Source: Paragordius varius
Lineage: Eukaryota > Nematomorpha
Assembly: GCA_964247055.1 (NCBI GenBank)
Contig: OZ176054.1
Coordinates: 10,416,001 to 10,480,000 of the forward strand
Reading direction: 5' to 3'
Length of the DNA: 64,000 nt
The position numbers and the translations under genes are program-made. The notes beneath the pieces are model-generated. The model was not told the DNA's origin. It did not search any database and was given only the letters and a program-made list of their open reading frames with translations. Positions within the stretch are counted from its first letter, which is position 1; each line of letters begins with the position of its first letter. This document shows positions 49,201 through 60,959 of this stretch, in pieces.

Positions 49201-50757
49201 ACCACCATATTTTTTTAGACCTTAATCTATCCTATAAAAAAACATTCAATTCCAATCGTAAAATACACAATTAATTGTGTTACCAATTTACATTATTTTA
49301 TACTTTGCAGAATATAACAATCAGTCAGATTAATAAAATCAAGAATTAAAAAGTATGATTGTTTTTTAGCAAAAAATATTATATTTTACGTTTTGTCTCT
49401 ATAATAGCGCAATTTTCAGTGTATATTTAAAATTAGAATCTTAAAATTAACTTTTTTAACGATTTAGAAATTAAAAAGTATAATTTAAAAACCTAAATTA
49501 TTTTTAGCTGTAGAGTTTGGCCCAGTACTACTCAACAAAGACATTTGTTTCTGTTTATTTTCCCAAAAGGCCCGATCTAAATAACGTGCCAACTCATTCT
49601 CCATATCACTTTCAATCAAGGCCGTGGTGGAATTATTATTATTTGCGCTTTGATTAGTTGTTTGATTGCTAGATTTTGCCTAAAAATTAAAAATTATACA
49701 GACAGACAGACAAAAAAGGGTAAAATATAAAGACAAATATTGTATTTTTTTTCTCAAAAAACCCTGCTAAAATACTTTTTCAAACTTTATTCGTTCAAAT
49801 ATACCACATTGTGAACTGACAAGTATGATATTATATAAAGATGTTAATTGGTAACACAAATAATTATATATAAATAATTGTAACTATATATAGTTTATAT
49901 CGGATATATCAAGGTTTAAAGTATGTTTGACTTTTTAAAAAAACTCCCATTTTGTATGTATAGTTTCATTTTTTATATATAGAAAAAATAATACCTTATT
50001 TTCAGTGGTAGATTTTTCATTGGGCCCTACACCCAGGTATAGATATTTTGAAGCCTGTAAATAAATTAATATTAATACATTTTCAATAGGTACGAGTAAT
50101 TGGAGTAAAACTTTAAACAGTTTATTAGGAAAAAAATGAAATAAGGGTAAATAGGTTCATATAACAAATGATTAAATAAGTAAACATAATTAACTATAAA
50201 ATATACGAAAAAATATAAAAAACTACCAGAAAAAAATAAAAAAAGAAAAACTTAAATATTAAAATTTTATAAGTATTGGTGATTTTAATATTCATTCAAC
50301 ATTTGTTTATAAGAATAATAATAAAAATACACAGTTTTAGTTGATATTTTATTTATTTGCTAAAAAAGATATTTTCAATGAAACACATCAATCCTGACTG
50401 ACTGATATTAATAGCTTAAAAAATAACAGTAGTTGTTAAATTTAAGGCCCAAAAAAGTATAAAAACATAAATGGACATCAAATTTAAATTCTTAAAGTTC
50501 AATATTTAATGACCCTTAGATAAACTTTACACATATTATCCAAAAAAAGGAAAAAACCGCTTTAATATTTAAAGCATTTTTCACTTAGGTTATCATTTTA
50601 TTCCAAATAAACCAACAACGTTTACAGTAAAAATTAAAATTATACGGACAAAACATACCAATATAAAGAGGAATATTTTCTAAAAGACAACCATACCTTT
50701 TACAAACCTTAATACTTTAAACCATAACTCATTGTTTAAAATGGCAAATGGTGAAAT

Positions 50758-50791
<34 letters not shown>

Positions 50792-53700
50792 CTAACACAA
50801 TCAATTAGATATTTTAGAATTGTATTTAAAGAATTTATGTAGGAAAATAAGACTATACAAAAGTATGGTTCACTTTAAAAAAAAAATATTTTCTTATTTT
50901 TGTTACGTTTTGTCCGTGTAATATCAATTTAAAAAAAAGGAAAAAATATCGGTTAATTAGTTGTTATTCATTACTTAACACTTGGATACAACACATTCAT
51001 TTCAGTCCTTCGATTAAAATTGGGATAGTTAAATACCCCAGGCCTGTTTAAAATTAAATTCTTTAAAAAATATGAAAGGAATCGAAACCATGGAATAATT
51101 TTGTACTTATATAACATTAATAAACCGAAATATATAAAAAAATTTATTCAATATATTTGGTATTACTTATTTTTAGCTAAAATCGAAAGGTAAAGTGAGA
51201 TGTGTGCAATGGTAAAATTGAAAAATAATACAAAATAAACCGCTATTTCTATTTCTATCAATGTTAAATGTAATTTAAATACAAAATTAGCTTTAATTTT
51301 ACCCTTAAATTACATGAAGGCGATATTTACCAAAAATTTTGAAAAATCAAAATGGTAGATATTTTAGCATATTTAAATAATTTTTATTAGGATAGAAGCA
51401 TAAATTTAAATTGGGACCGTTTTCCTTCAGTAGTTTTTTAAAATTCCTAACTTAAATTTAGAGAGGGGTATTTAGATACCCCAATTTGAATCGAAGTGTT
51501 AATAGATCGAACTAAGTTAAGACACACTTACCGTAAAAAACTCAAAAACTTTCCAGATTTTACCTTATTCCATTTGATTAAAATAAAATTTCATTTTAAA
51601 CCGGTTAATACCCAACCCAGCAAACTGACCAACTTTATTACAAAATTATATAAGAAAAACCACCCCCTTTTTCAGAAAATCAATTTTTAGTGTGCCCCAA
51701 TTGAAACAAACCAAATAATTTTTAATATATATATCAATCATTACGCTTTTTACCCGGTTTATATCTCTAAATCAATCAACTTTTTGACCCGTAAATAACT
51801 CAAAATGAAAGGGAAACCCTGCCTTTTCACACATGATTTTTATTGTACATTACACATAATTTATTATTATTTCACACATTTTTTGATCGAATAACATCGA
51901 TTAAATGTTTAGATTTATTAGAACATACCCAAATTTGATCCTTATGGTACACGAATGAAATTTATGACATATTTTTACCAGTTAACGCTTTTTAACCAAT
52001 TAAACCCTAAATCCACCAATCAGCACACTTTATTACAATATTGAATATTTGTGTATACTTTAATTTTATTGTTACATTTAACAAAGATTATTGTTTATTA
52101 TACATTTACAGTTTAAATTCACCCATGAATTCAAATTCACGCTTTAATTACCCCTCAAACAATTCAAATTCACCCTAAAAATAAATTATGGGTTTTGGAA
52201 CAAATACTCATTATTAATATAAAAATATATTTTTATGGCATGATTTATCATTTTTTCAGTATTATTTTAATTTAAAACAAAATTTATTTTTTTAAAATTA
52301 CTTTAAAATATAGGTAAAATGTTATATTCGAGGGTGAATTTGAATTGTTTAAGAGTGAATTTGAATTGTAAATGGTATAGTAATTAAAATTATTGTTCAA
52401 TTTAAATATTTTTAAATTTTATAAAAAGAAAAAAACCGCTTTTTCCAAATTAGATTCAGCTTCGCTTGCACTGAGCGCCAGAGCCAATTCGATTTCTTCG
52501 TTAAGTTCCTGTTCAGTTTTAACGGCTGGTCCTTGGGGTTGTTTACTTAGCGGACTCATAACATATTCAGGGGGTAGGCCTCCTGAGTCTAATGTCGACT
52601 GTGATATGCACAATAAAAAATTTAATTGTGGAATTATATAAATAAATTAATAAAATTTGTGGGATTGTGAATTATATATATAAAAATAAATTTTTTGCAC
52701 CAAAAAACTTTAATTATTTTATAATCCAAGGTTTTGCATTAAAGACACTATGTTTTTTTATAAAATTAATAATAAATTAGAGTTAAAAATTTAATAATAT
52801 TTTATTTTGGGGGAAAAAAATAATTATTAATAATTGTTCTTTTAATATAACGAACATTGAATTTTGATAGATTCAAGTTGGTTGTATATATATTTTTTAT
52901 TTTTATTTCAAAGAAACTATAATTTAGTTAACTTATACATTATGATTGTAAAAAAAGTAAAGTTATTAAGGTCAAAATATAAATTTTCGAGAAAAAAATC
53001 AATTTTAGAGAGTAAAAGATATTTCAAAAAATAAAAATATAATTTAACTTCTACTATTTTTATAAAAAAGTCAATTTTTTTTAAAAAAAAGCTTAATTAT
53101 GTCACATAGATAAAGGGCGCTAAAAATCCAAATAACAAAAATTATATTATTTGGTTTTTAAAAACCCTGAGATGATCTTTTTAAAATAACAATTGTTCTA
53201 TAAAGCTTTTCAAGATATCTACTATGTGCAAATAATACTAAAATTGGATATAGTAATTTTCTACGAGTCTTCAATTATTATTATAGGTAAATTTCAAATT
53301 TTTATCCCTTATTAATTGCCCAAAAATTATCAACATGATTTTGATTTAAGTATTAAAATTTTTTACAAATAATACTGATACTCCTAATTTCAAAAGTTAT
53401 TTTTAAAAAAGCAATTAAAAAAACAATAATAAGCTTGCATAAAAAATATTTTTTAAGCGTGAAAAAATATATGACACCAATTAATATAAAAAATGTGGGA
53501 TTTGTCGTAAAAAACGTGAAAAAATAAAATATAATTTATTAATTCTCAAATTTTCGCCATAGGCAACATGAGCAAATTAGTTAAGAAAATTATTTTATTT
53601 TAATGTAATTTCGCAATAATTTCCACATTATTTAAATTACAAACCCTCAAAAAAAATTATTATAAATACTTTATTATCATTCCTTTGGGGTTTGACATGA

Positions 53701-56700
53701 GATTCGTATGTGGGAAATTCTGAATCAGAATATTCATCTTCCAAATAACCAACTAAATAAATATGCATTTTAAATTTAAACAATCTTATTTTATTTTACA
53801 AACAAATCTAATTAAATCATTTTATTAATTTTTATAACTATATAGCAATAAAACACTACTAATTACTCTACAGGATGAAATATGTATCATAAAAATTAAA
53901 TTAGTAAAAAAAGCGTAAATCATAATATATACCATTTAGAGCCCATATTAGCCAAAAAATTCAAATTCACCCCCTTAAACAATTCAAACTTAGCGTAAAT
54001 TAACTATGTGTTTTCGAATTTAAAAAAACTGCATATATTATATTTTTATAAAAAGAAATTAGGCGTTTTATATATTAACAAACATAATCCTGCAAAAAAT
54101 AATAGACTATGTATGTTGCCATTAATAAATTATTATTCCTATTAATGATGCTCTATATTAGCATGAAAGGACAAAATTTATTTTTAGCGTTAATTTGAAT
54201 TGTTCAAGGGTAAATTTGATTTGTAAATGGTATATTTAAAAAAATGGTTTTTCTATATGTCAAAACCTTTATCAACTAAAAAATAGTCTAAAAATAAAAA
54301 TCGTTAAAAGATTTATGAATTAACTTTTAATTTTTCGCGACAGAATTGCTATACTTATTCATATTATTATAATTTCTTTCTTAATACAAAACAAAAAATA
54401 ATGTGTGGAATTAAACATTAGATTATAGAAAAGATCGAAATTAGACTTGGAAACATTTGTCCATCCAACTTTTTTACCACATTCCTCTATATATATTATA
54501 TCATTTATAATTCAAATTCACCTTTGAACAATTCAAATTCACCCTAAAAATAAATTATGTGTTTTCGGGAAAATAAAACTCATCATTAATATGAAATATA
54601 TTTTTACGACAAAGTTTATTATTTTTTCAGCATTATATTAATGTTAAACAGAATTGCATAAAAATTTCATAAAATAAAGGTGGGTAAATTCGAATTGTTC
54701 AACGGTAAATTTAAATTGTTCAAGGGTGATTTTTAATTGCTCGAGGATGAATTTAAATTGTTCAAGGGTGAATTTGAATTGTTCAAGGGTGAATTTGAAC
54801 TGTAAATGGTATAAACATCAATATGTTTTTATTTCCAATAAAAAGGTTAAGAGGTCTTAACAAAGATCAATATAATTTATAAAACTTAATCCAAACAAAA
54901 GAATATTATTAAACAATAAAACAAAAATTACAATCTTTATCTTTGTGATAAGAATGTTTTATGGATTTGCCACCAGTCTTTTCCTCTACGTTTCCATTCC
55001 CCATATGTGGTGTAGCATTAGCTTTTTCATAACAGGCATCACAAACGCGAACCTCCCTTTCTATCCCATACTTTGGAATAATGGAAGTTTTAGCCGAACA
55101 TTTTTGACAAAATATTTGTCCACAATTGCGACAATGATGCTAATAAATACAATACAAAATTGATAAAATCAACATTGTGTGTAGATTAATTAATAGTCAT
55201 GTATCTTTTATATTATCAAAAATTTATTTTTTTCCGTTAAATGGGTATAAATATTTGTTAAAGAATGTGGAAAAAACAAGAGCTCTATGGTATTATCAAT
55301 AACATATTAATCAAAAATGTATAAGAATTACCATAGAGCTCTTGTTTTTTTCCATTCTTTGCCAAATATGCATACCAATTTAACGAAAAAATAAATTTTG
55401 ATAAAATAAAGGAAACACTGTAAGCTGAATTAGTTACAAATATATTTTATAATTTTAATTTCATATTTATTGCGGTAAAAACTAAAAACATATACGGACA
55501 AATGGTAAAAATATAAAGACAAATATTTTTTAAAAAATACATAGCCATACTTTTGAAATCTTGATTTATTTTAATATCACTCATTGTTTTAAATGGCAAA
55601 AAGTGTGAAATAGAAATATAAATTACTAACACATTCAATTCTATATTTTACAATTGTTACTAAATAGCTTATAAAAATTAAGTTTTATAAAAGTATGATT
55701 TTGTCTTTTAGATAAAAATAGTTGTTTTATATTATTACGTTTTGTCCGTATAATTTTCTATTTTATTATATTTTATTGTTGTGTTTTGATTCAAAGAAGT
55801 AAGTTAAATGATTCGAACGAAAGTCATTAATAAATTTATTTGTGTTAATAAATTTGCCGATGATTGAATCAAATTATTGTAAAAACAATGATTTTAATCA
55901 TATGTTTAATACACATTGTAAAATTAGATCTAAAAAACTAAAAAACGGAAAAAAGGGACTCAAATTATAATAGATGACCCATTCATAGCTTGAATTCAAC
56001 CTTAACATTTAAAATTCACAGCAAGTATAAATGATTGTTTTAGCTAATTAAACACTCATTATTTGTATGGAATATTTCTTTTGTTAGTTAATTTCAAAAA
56101 GTATATATATTAAAAAAACGTAGATAATTTTTTATATTCAAAAAAACTTAATTTATCTAGGGTCAATCTGAGATATTCAAGGGTGAATTTAAAACGTTAG
56201 AGAGTGAATTTGAAGTGTAATTGGTATAATATAAAAAAAGGAATGATATTTAATATAAACTCCAAACAGACCAAGTAACGAGGAAAAAATATGTGATTAA
56301 AATCTAAATTTTTAAGGCAGAATTAAAAGCAAAAACCACGATAGAACAGCTAAAAAAAATATGGATTTTTTATTTTTCCTATGTTTTTTTAATCAATTAA
56401 ATGGATCAATAAAACTATACATTAACTATGAAATTAGTTCAAATTAGACACATTATAATAAAATATAATTTTTTTGCAATATAGTGTGATTCACCATTTT
56501 TAATCTGTAATGCCCTTCTAGCATACTTATTTTCATGTCTTGTTGTTTTTTCATAAAACATTTAATCACTCTACAATTCTTTTTCTAAATACCCAATTAA
56601 ATTAAACAAAAAAAATGGATTTTTTTTCAAAAAACACTAAACTTTCCAAATAGTAAACGTCAACCCCTCATTAATAAAATGACGTCAATAAAAATTTAGG

Positions 56701-58817
56701 AATTTTTTTATCTTATTATCACATTTTTAAATATAAAAAAATATATATATATATAAAAATTTTTGCGTTCAAATTATGATTAAAATAAAATTTACTGTAT
56801 CTTATTCTACAGATATTTGCAAATGATAAGAATGATAAAAAATGATTAATAATTTATTACAATTCCCACTCAAATTTCTCAAAAAATAAATTATTACGCA
56901 TCATGACCCTTATTAAAAAACAATAAAAATTACAAATTTATTAATATTAAGTTTATAGTCATGTATCCTTTATTTTATCAAAAATTTATTTTTTTCGTTA
57001 GTTGGGTATAAATATTTGATAAAGAATGGAAAAAACAAGAGCTCTATGGTAATTCTTATACTTTTTCTGATAAATATGATATTGTTAATACCATAGAGCT
57101 CTTGTTTTTTCCATTCTTTACCTAATATTTATACCCATTTAACGGGGAAAAAATTAAATTTTTAATAAAATAAAGGAAGATACATGACTGTAATTAAGTT
57201 TTAAAGTTAATTACAATTATGATATTTTAAAGATATTTGTAAAAAAAGATAAGAAATAAAAAAAAGCCTTTTTTATGCACAAAAAAAAATATAAAAAACA
57301 AAAACCTTTCGTTGTACCAAACTAAATGCCGTCTTACAATTGAAACAATGTTCCCCGTCAACCCAATCAGGCGGATTTTCAGTCGAAAACATGGCATCAC
57401 TTTCTTTCAACAGGGGGAAATTGTATCCTAAAAGGTGTGAAAAAAATGGCAAAATATATTTTCTTTGATTTTTTTTAGACTCATAATTTTTATAAATTAG
57501 TTTAAAACTTAAATTTGTGAAAAAAGAACGCAATATAAAAAACTTTTCATTCATTTATTATATGTGTCTGTCGTGTAGACTTTTAAAAATCTTAGTGTAA
57601 GAACTAATCATCTTCAAAACTAAAAGTATTTTAACTATGATAATCTGTTAAAAATAGAATGAGCTTGATATTTTCTACTTAGAATAAAATTTTAGTTATT
57701 TAAAAAAAAATTTTAAAAAATACAACGCAATAATTAATTTATCAAAACTAAATATAAAAATTAATATTGCAAACAGTAAACCTTCCATTTTCATTAAAAC
57801 ATAGGTGTCTTTAACGACGTGATAAGATGGTTCATTTCTAAAGGCATGAGACCAGACCTGTATTAACTCCAAAATTTTCTGACGTATAGCAGTTTCTTCT
57901 GGTAACATCTAACCTCCCAAAAATTGAATAAAATTAAATAATTTGAATATACACAGTAAAAATAGATATAACGAGTTAAAGAGTATATTTTTGTAATATT
58001 TAACAATATTTATAAATTTTACCTTACGTTTTGGATTAATAACTTTAAAAACTAAAATAAAAAAAAAAATTTTTTAAGGACAACCGGATTTCTAAAACCA
58101 TGCTTATTATGAAATAAGGAATAGATATTTAAATGTACTCATTTATTTTATAATTGTAAATACATAAGTTACAAGTTTGAAAAATATGATTTTCTTAATT
58201 AAATTAAACATTAATGATACAATACTTATCATTTTGTCTTTATAATTATATTATAAACTGTAATATTGGTAGTTTTTAGGGTTGGAGGTCGGACCGGTTA
58301 TATATATCAAAACCTTAACAATTATTTAAAAATAACCGAAAATTAAAATTTATCACGTGTAAATCTTTCATGATGATGATGACGGGTTGATCTTTTATTC
58401 ATTTCAACTACTATAGAAACCACCCAATAGAAAAAAAAATAAATTAAAACAATTCCAAAGGCTTGGGAAAAAATCATCTTTCGGGCACATATCACTAAAA
58501 GTAACTTTCACTGTATATACATGCGATGCATTGGTATTAAAATTGTATAACCATATATATTTGAATTTATACATGAAAGATATATTAATTATTTTGAAAC
58601 ACTATTATGACGGTTAAAAGTTATATTATAAATCTAATAAATAAAACTTTGCATAAATCCTTCAAATCTTGCATAAAATCTTTGGTGGCAACTTCCTTGT
58701 GTAAACCGGCCCCACAATTTTTCACGAGGGATTCAATGACTTGGAGAGTTAGCAAAATGACATGCGGATTAATGTGCTCCAATCGTTTACGAATTGAAAT
58801 CATTGCCGATTTCGGAC

Positions 58818-58866
<49 letters not shown>

Positions 58867-59099
58867 CAACTTATTAGTTATTTTTTCAAAATTTATTAAA
58901 AATTTATGCTACAAAACTTAAAGAAGGTAAGAATAATTATTAATCGATAATTACGTTATATCTTTTTGTCGTATCATATCGCATAATTGCAAGGTTGAAT
59001 TCCAATCAGGCTCCAATAACAAAGAGCTTGTTGCTCTTTCTGATAATAGTTAATACATATAAAAATACCTAAAATATTCTCAATTGCGACACGAAACAT
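42541..59099 (-). CDS. Hrs: Hrs/HGS, ESCRT-0 subunit, complete
   Basis: Hrs sorts ubiquitinated membrane cargo on early endosomes, with STAM. Exons in transcript order (high to low): 59069-59099, 58955-59039, 58648-58816, 57782-57908, 57306-57427, 54932-55139, 53670-53752, 52437-52598, 49995-50054, 49493-49679, 48615-48784, 47478-47754, 46053-46225, 45110-45273, 44789-44862, 44390-44454, 43454-43649, 42541-42782. They sum to 2595 nt, 864 codons plus stop, with every junction in phase. VHS occupies residues about 1-138. The FYVE finger is about 157-217 (RKHHCRNCG, eight Cys: 165, 168, 181, 184, 189, 192, 211, 214), and the UIM about 304-323 ([16 protein letters not shown]). A PSAP motif at 430-433 should recruit TSG101. 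The helical/coiled-coil core is about 480-650, then comes a Gln/Asn/Pro-rich tail. The protein ends LISFD, the clathrin-box end known in human HGS. The start is the ATG opening MFRVAIENI. Introns are loaded with MITEs. The exon 3 donor (GTTTTA) and several other donors are weak. Confidence 0.96.
43262..43291. repeat. AT microsatellite
   Basis: Dinucleotide run in the last Hrs intron. Confidence 0.9.
45329..45615. mobile_element. MITE family 1
   Basis: Left CAGTATATATTGAAATTATA after TA; right arm ACATTTTGTCCGTGTAATTT, extreme right end eroded. In the intron upstream of Hrs exon 14. Confidence 0.75.
45683..45975. mobile_element. fold-back element, family B
   Basis: Left end ACCATTTACAGTTC, then four tandem 21 bp words like CAATTCAAATTCACCCTTGAA. 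The right arm is shorter and carries complementary words, ending ...TTAATTGTAAAT. Hrs intron. Confidence 0.8.
46305..46420 (-). mobile_element. tRNA-derived SINE, tail fragment
   Basis: Minus-strand match to the tail of the copy at 3861: GCCCTGGGCAGACGAG, AAAGCCTTCACATGTTCGG and an A-rich end. The tRNA-like head is lost, replaced by the fold-back element at 46443. Confidence 0.75.
46443..46729. mobile_element. fold-back element, family B
   Basis: Inverted arms of the ATTCAAATTCACCCTTGAA word; right end GAGCTGTAAATGGTAT. Confidence 0.8.
46730..47477. other. Hrs intron, nothing further recognised
   Basis: AT-rich intron sequence between the fold-back element and exon 12. Confidence 0.4.
48795..49020. 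repeat. minisatellite, about 57 bp x 4
   Basis: Four near-identical direct units containing TATATAAAAAGTAAAAAAATTC and TTATTATTAAACTAAGGTT; units differ mainly in the number of TTA triplets. Lies in the intron between Hrs exons 10 and 11. Confidence 0.93.
49131..49421. mobile_element. MITE family 1
   Basis: Left ATTATACGGACAAAACG, right TTTACGTTTTGTCTCTATAA...TTTTCAGTG; both extreme ends are worn. The ORF at 49034-49225 overlaps it and is not a gene. Confidence 0.72.
49689..49965. mobile_element. MITE family 1, degraded
   Basis: Left ATTATACAGACAGACAGAC with the family's AAATATAAAGACAAATATT word and the middle GGTAACACAAATAATTATA; the right arm is barely recognisable. Confidence 0.55.
50625..50930. 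mobile_element. MITE family 1
   Basis: Left CAGTAAAAATTAAAATTATA after TA; right arm TTACGTTTTGTCCGTGTAAT. A TA microsatellite (about 50759-50790) has expanded in its middle. Confidence 0.78.
50975..51502. mobile_element. piggyBac-like MITE
   Basis: TTAACACTTGG at the left and GAAGTGTTAA at the right, with the ATACCCC inverted words. Same family as 15410-15996, somewhat shorter. Confidence 0.8.
51503..52100. other. Hrs intron, nothing recognised
   Basis: The ORF at 51496-51690 spans the MITE edge and shows no features. Confidence 0.4.
52101..52378. mobile_element. fold-back element, family B
   Basis: Arms of the ATTCAAATTCACCC word; right end TTGAATTGTAAATGGTAT. It ends about 60 bp from Hrs exon 8. 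Confidence 0.8.
52680..53669. other. Hrs intron, nothing recognised
   Basis: Extremely AT-rich, no bounded repeat. Confidence 0.4.
53930..54232. mobile_element. fold-back element, family B, worn
   Basis: ATACCATTTAGAGCCC at the left, TTTGTAAATGGTAT at the right, few and diverged 21 bp words. Confidence 0.7.
54501..54811. mobile_element. fold-back element, family B
   Basis: The right arm has five to six tandem words like TTGTTCAAGGGTGAATTTGAA and ends CTGTAAATGGTAT. The left arm is shorter (two words). Confidence 0.83.
55194..55420. mobile_element. MITE family 2, palindromic
   Basis: Inverted arms with TTAAATGGGTATAAATATT and ACAAGAGCTCTATGGTA; right end CACTG followed by TA. Confidence 0.85.
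55470..55760. mobile_element. MITE family 1
   Basis: Left GGTAAAAACTAAAAACATAT, right TTACGTTTTGTCCGTATAAT; the outermost bases have drifted. Confidence 0.75.
55970..56227. mobile_element. fold-back element, family B, decayed
   Basis: The right arm (CAAGGGTGAATTT, GAGTGAATTTGAAGTG, TAATTGGTAT) is recognisable; the left arm only vaguely. Confidence 0.5.
56956..57190. mobile_element. MITE family 2, palindromic
   Basis: Near-perfect hairpin: left arm TAGTCATGTATCCTTTATTT, right arm ending GGAAGATACATGACTG and followed by TA; GAGCTCTATGGTA in both arms. Confidence 0.88.
57951..58262. mobile_element. MITE family 1, degraded
   Basis: CACAGTAAAAATAGATATAA at the left; ATAATTATATTATAAACTG at the right; the middle carries the AAGGACAACC and ATTTTGTCTTTATAATT words. 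Confidence 0.6.
58821..58861. repeat. AT microsatellite beside an Hrs splice acceptor
   Basis: About 20 AT units directly upstream (minus strand) of the acceptor of exon 3; it generates the IYIY-type spurious ORFs on both strands. Confidence 0.92.
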
Positions 59100-59620
59100 T
59101 AGGGCAAGGTTTAATAATCAATACCGATGAATATATGAAAACAAGAAAACAAGCTGTTTCAACACTATGCTGGTTAAATAATTATTTAGATAAGAAAGTA
59201 TGATGGTTTCGGTGATGTAATTTTTATTTTCAAGATAATATTTAATATAATTTTTGGTAACATATTATACTTTTTTAAATAGTATGCAGACGATTGTATT
59301 ATAGTAGTATATTTTAGGTGATAATCCAGTAAATAAACTAGTATTTTTCCTACCTTTTCACTTTTTTAGTTAACCTTTTACCCACACTTAATATTTAAAA
59401 ACTCGACACTTGAAAATTGTTTTAGTTAATTTTTATGAATACTTTAGTTAAAAAAATTATTTTTTTTATAAGTTCAAGAGTTTAGAATCGGGACAGCTCC
59501 AGAACACAATTGAAACAAACAGCTAATTTTAAAAAAAAACATATTAGTATTTGCTAGTTAGATGTAGCGTAAAAGCATTTAGGTATTTATTTACATTTTT
59601 AACCATCATATATATTAATG
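59100..59620. other. Hrs upstream region
   Basis: Should hold the Hrs 5' UTR and promoter. No TATA box, CpG island or clear initiator could be picked out from the AT-rich background. Confidence 0.4.
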
Positions 59621-60176
59621 CTAACACTTCGATTTAATTTGGGGTATCTAAATACCCCAGACCAAATTAAATTAAATTTGTAAAAAAACTACTAAAATAA
59701 ACGATTTATGCTTCTATGCTAAAAAAAATTATATAAATAAGCTAAAATATATTAATGAAATTCCATTTTGAAAAAAAAAGTTCCATGTCAAACTACTTAC
59801 GCGCCATTTTTATATTGCAAAATTTTAGCAAAATATCGTTTTCATTTTTTTTTCCAGGTATAATAAGGCTTATTTTTTATTTTAATCACATCTAACATTG
59901 ATGTAAATAGAAAAAGTGGCTTATTTTGTATTATTTTGCAATTAAATAAGGCAGACATGTCACGTTGACTAAATTTTTACCTTTGGGTTTTAACTTAAAA
60001 GTAATAATATAAAGTATTTTTGGAAAATGCTTTTATATATTTCGGTTTATTAATGTTATATAAGTCCAAAATTTTGCCATGATTTCTACTCCTTAAATAA
60101 TTTTTAAATTATAATTTTTAACAGGCTACCAATTTGGCTCGAAAGACTAAAATGAATGTCTTGTATCAAGTGTTAA
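59621..60176. mobile_element. piggyBac-like MITE
   Basis: Left CTAACACTTCG (one change from TTAA), right CAAGTGTTAA. Internal GGGGTATCTAAATACCCC is a perfect hairpin. Inverted relative to the copies at 15410 and 50975. Confidence 0.78.
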
Positions 60177-60279
60177 TCATGAACTTGAACTTAAAGAAAA
60201 AGCGGCAAAAATATTTTAGGGAGCATTTTCTAAATTTTATATTTTAAATAAATTGTATAACACAGCCAAATAAGTTAAT

Positions 60280-60620
60280 TCATATATATTGTGATAGGAA
60301 AATTTACAAAATCTATTATGGTGCTTTTGGCTTTGGCCCATATGAGAAATTTTGGAAAGTTCTTTATACTTTGGTGTAAATGCTCTAATGGCAAAATTTT
60401 TGCATATTTTTAAAATAAAATTTTTTCGGCTTCATTCTTAAATATATATCACTAGTATATACCTAAAACTACATATATAAAGCAAAACTCAAAAATTAGT
60501 TTTTAGAGTCGGGTTTGAAAGTCCCAAGTTTTTTGCTCTTCAAAAATGGATTTTTTTAAATCAAACGCAAAAATGCCGGCATTAAGCGAAAAAAAAATTA
60601 TATAAATATTTTGTATCAAA
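60280..60620 (+). repeat. unclassified dispersed repeat, copy 2
   Basis: Colinear with 16440-16960 (GTGATAGGAAAAT, TTTATACTTT, GAAAGTCCCAA, CGCAAAAAT). Confidence 0.55.
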
Positions 60621-60811
60621 TAAAGATATTTTTTAAAAAATGGGTACTTTTTTCAAAAAGCTATTTTCACCAAAATTTTGTTGAAGTGTGCTTTACCCTT
60701 AGTCATAATGGAAACAGGAACGCTTTAAGATAACACAAAACACTTGTTCTACATTTATATCACCTCAAAATTTTGATTAAAATATTCGTTGGTCTTCAAT
60801 AATTATAAATA

Positions 60812-60880
60812 ACTAGCGTAAATCTCGTGCTGCTACGCAGCCCGAGGAAGTCCTTCGGACTTCTGGGGGGGTATTTGAAA
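60812..60880. other. two adjacent hairpins at the satellite edge
   Basis: GCTGCTACGCAGC and GAAGTCCTTCGGACTTC each fold into a short stem-loop, followed by a run of seven G. This is GC-rich against its surroundings and sits about 100-150 bp before the first satellite unit. Possibly a mobile-element terminus (Helitron-like elements often carry end hairpins); unproven. Confidence 0.5.
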
Positions 60881-60959
60881 AAAGGGACAATAAAATGATC
60901 TACATATGTGGATTATTTCGAAACATTATTTAATAGCTATGATTTCATAGGAATCTTAA

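Noticed and set aside
58607-58921. Plus-strand ORF opposite the Hrs VHS exon
   Set aside because: Shadow of the minus-strand exon plus an AT microsatellite.
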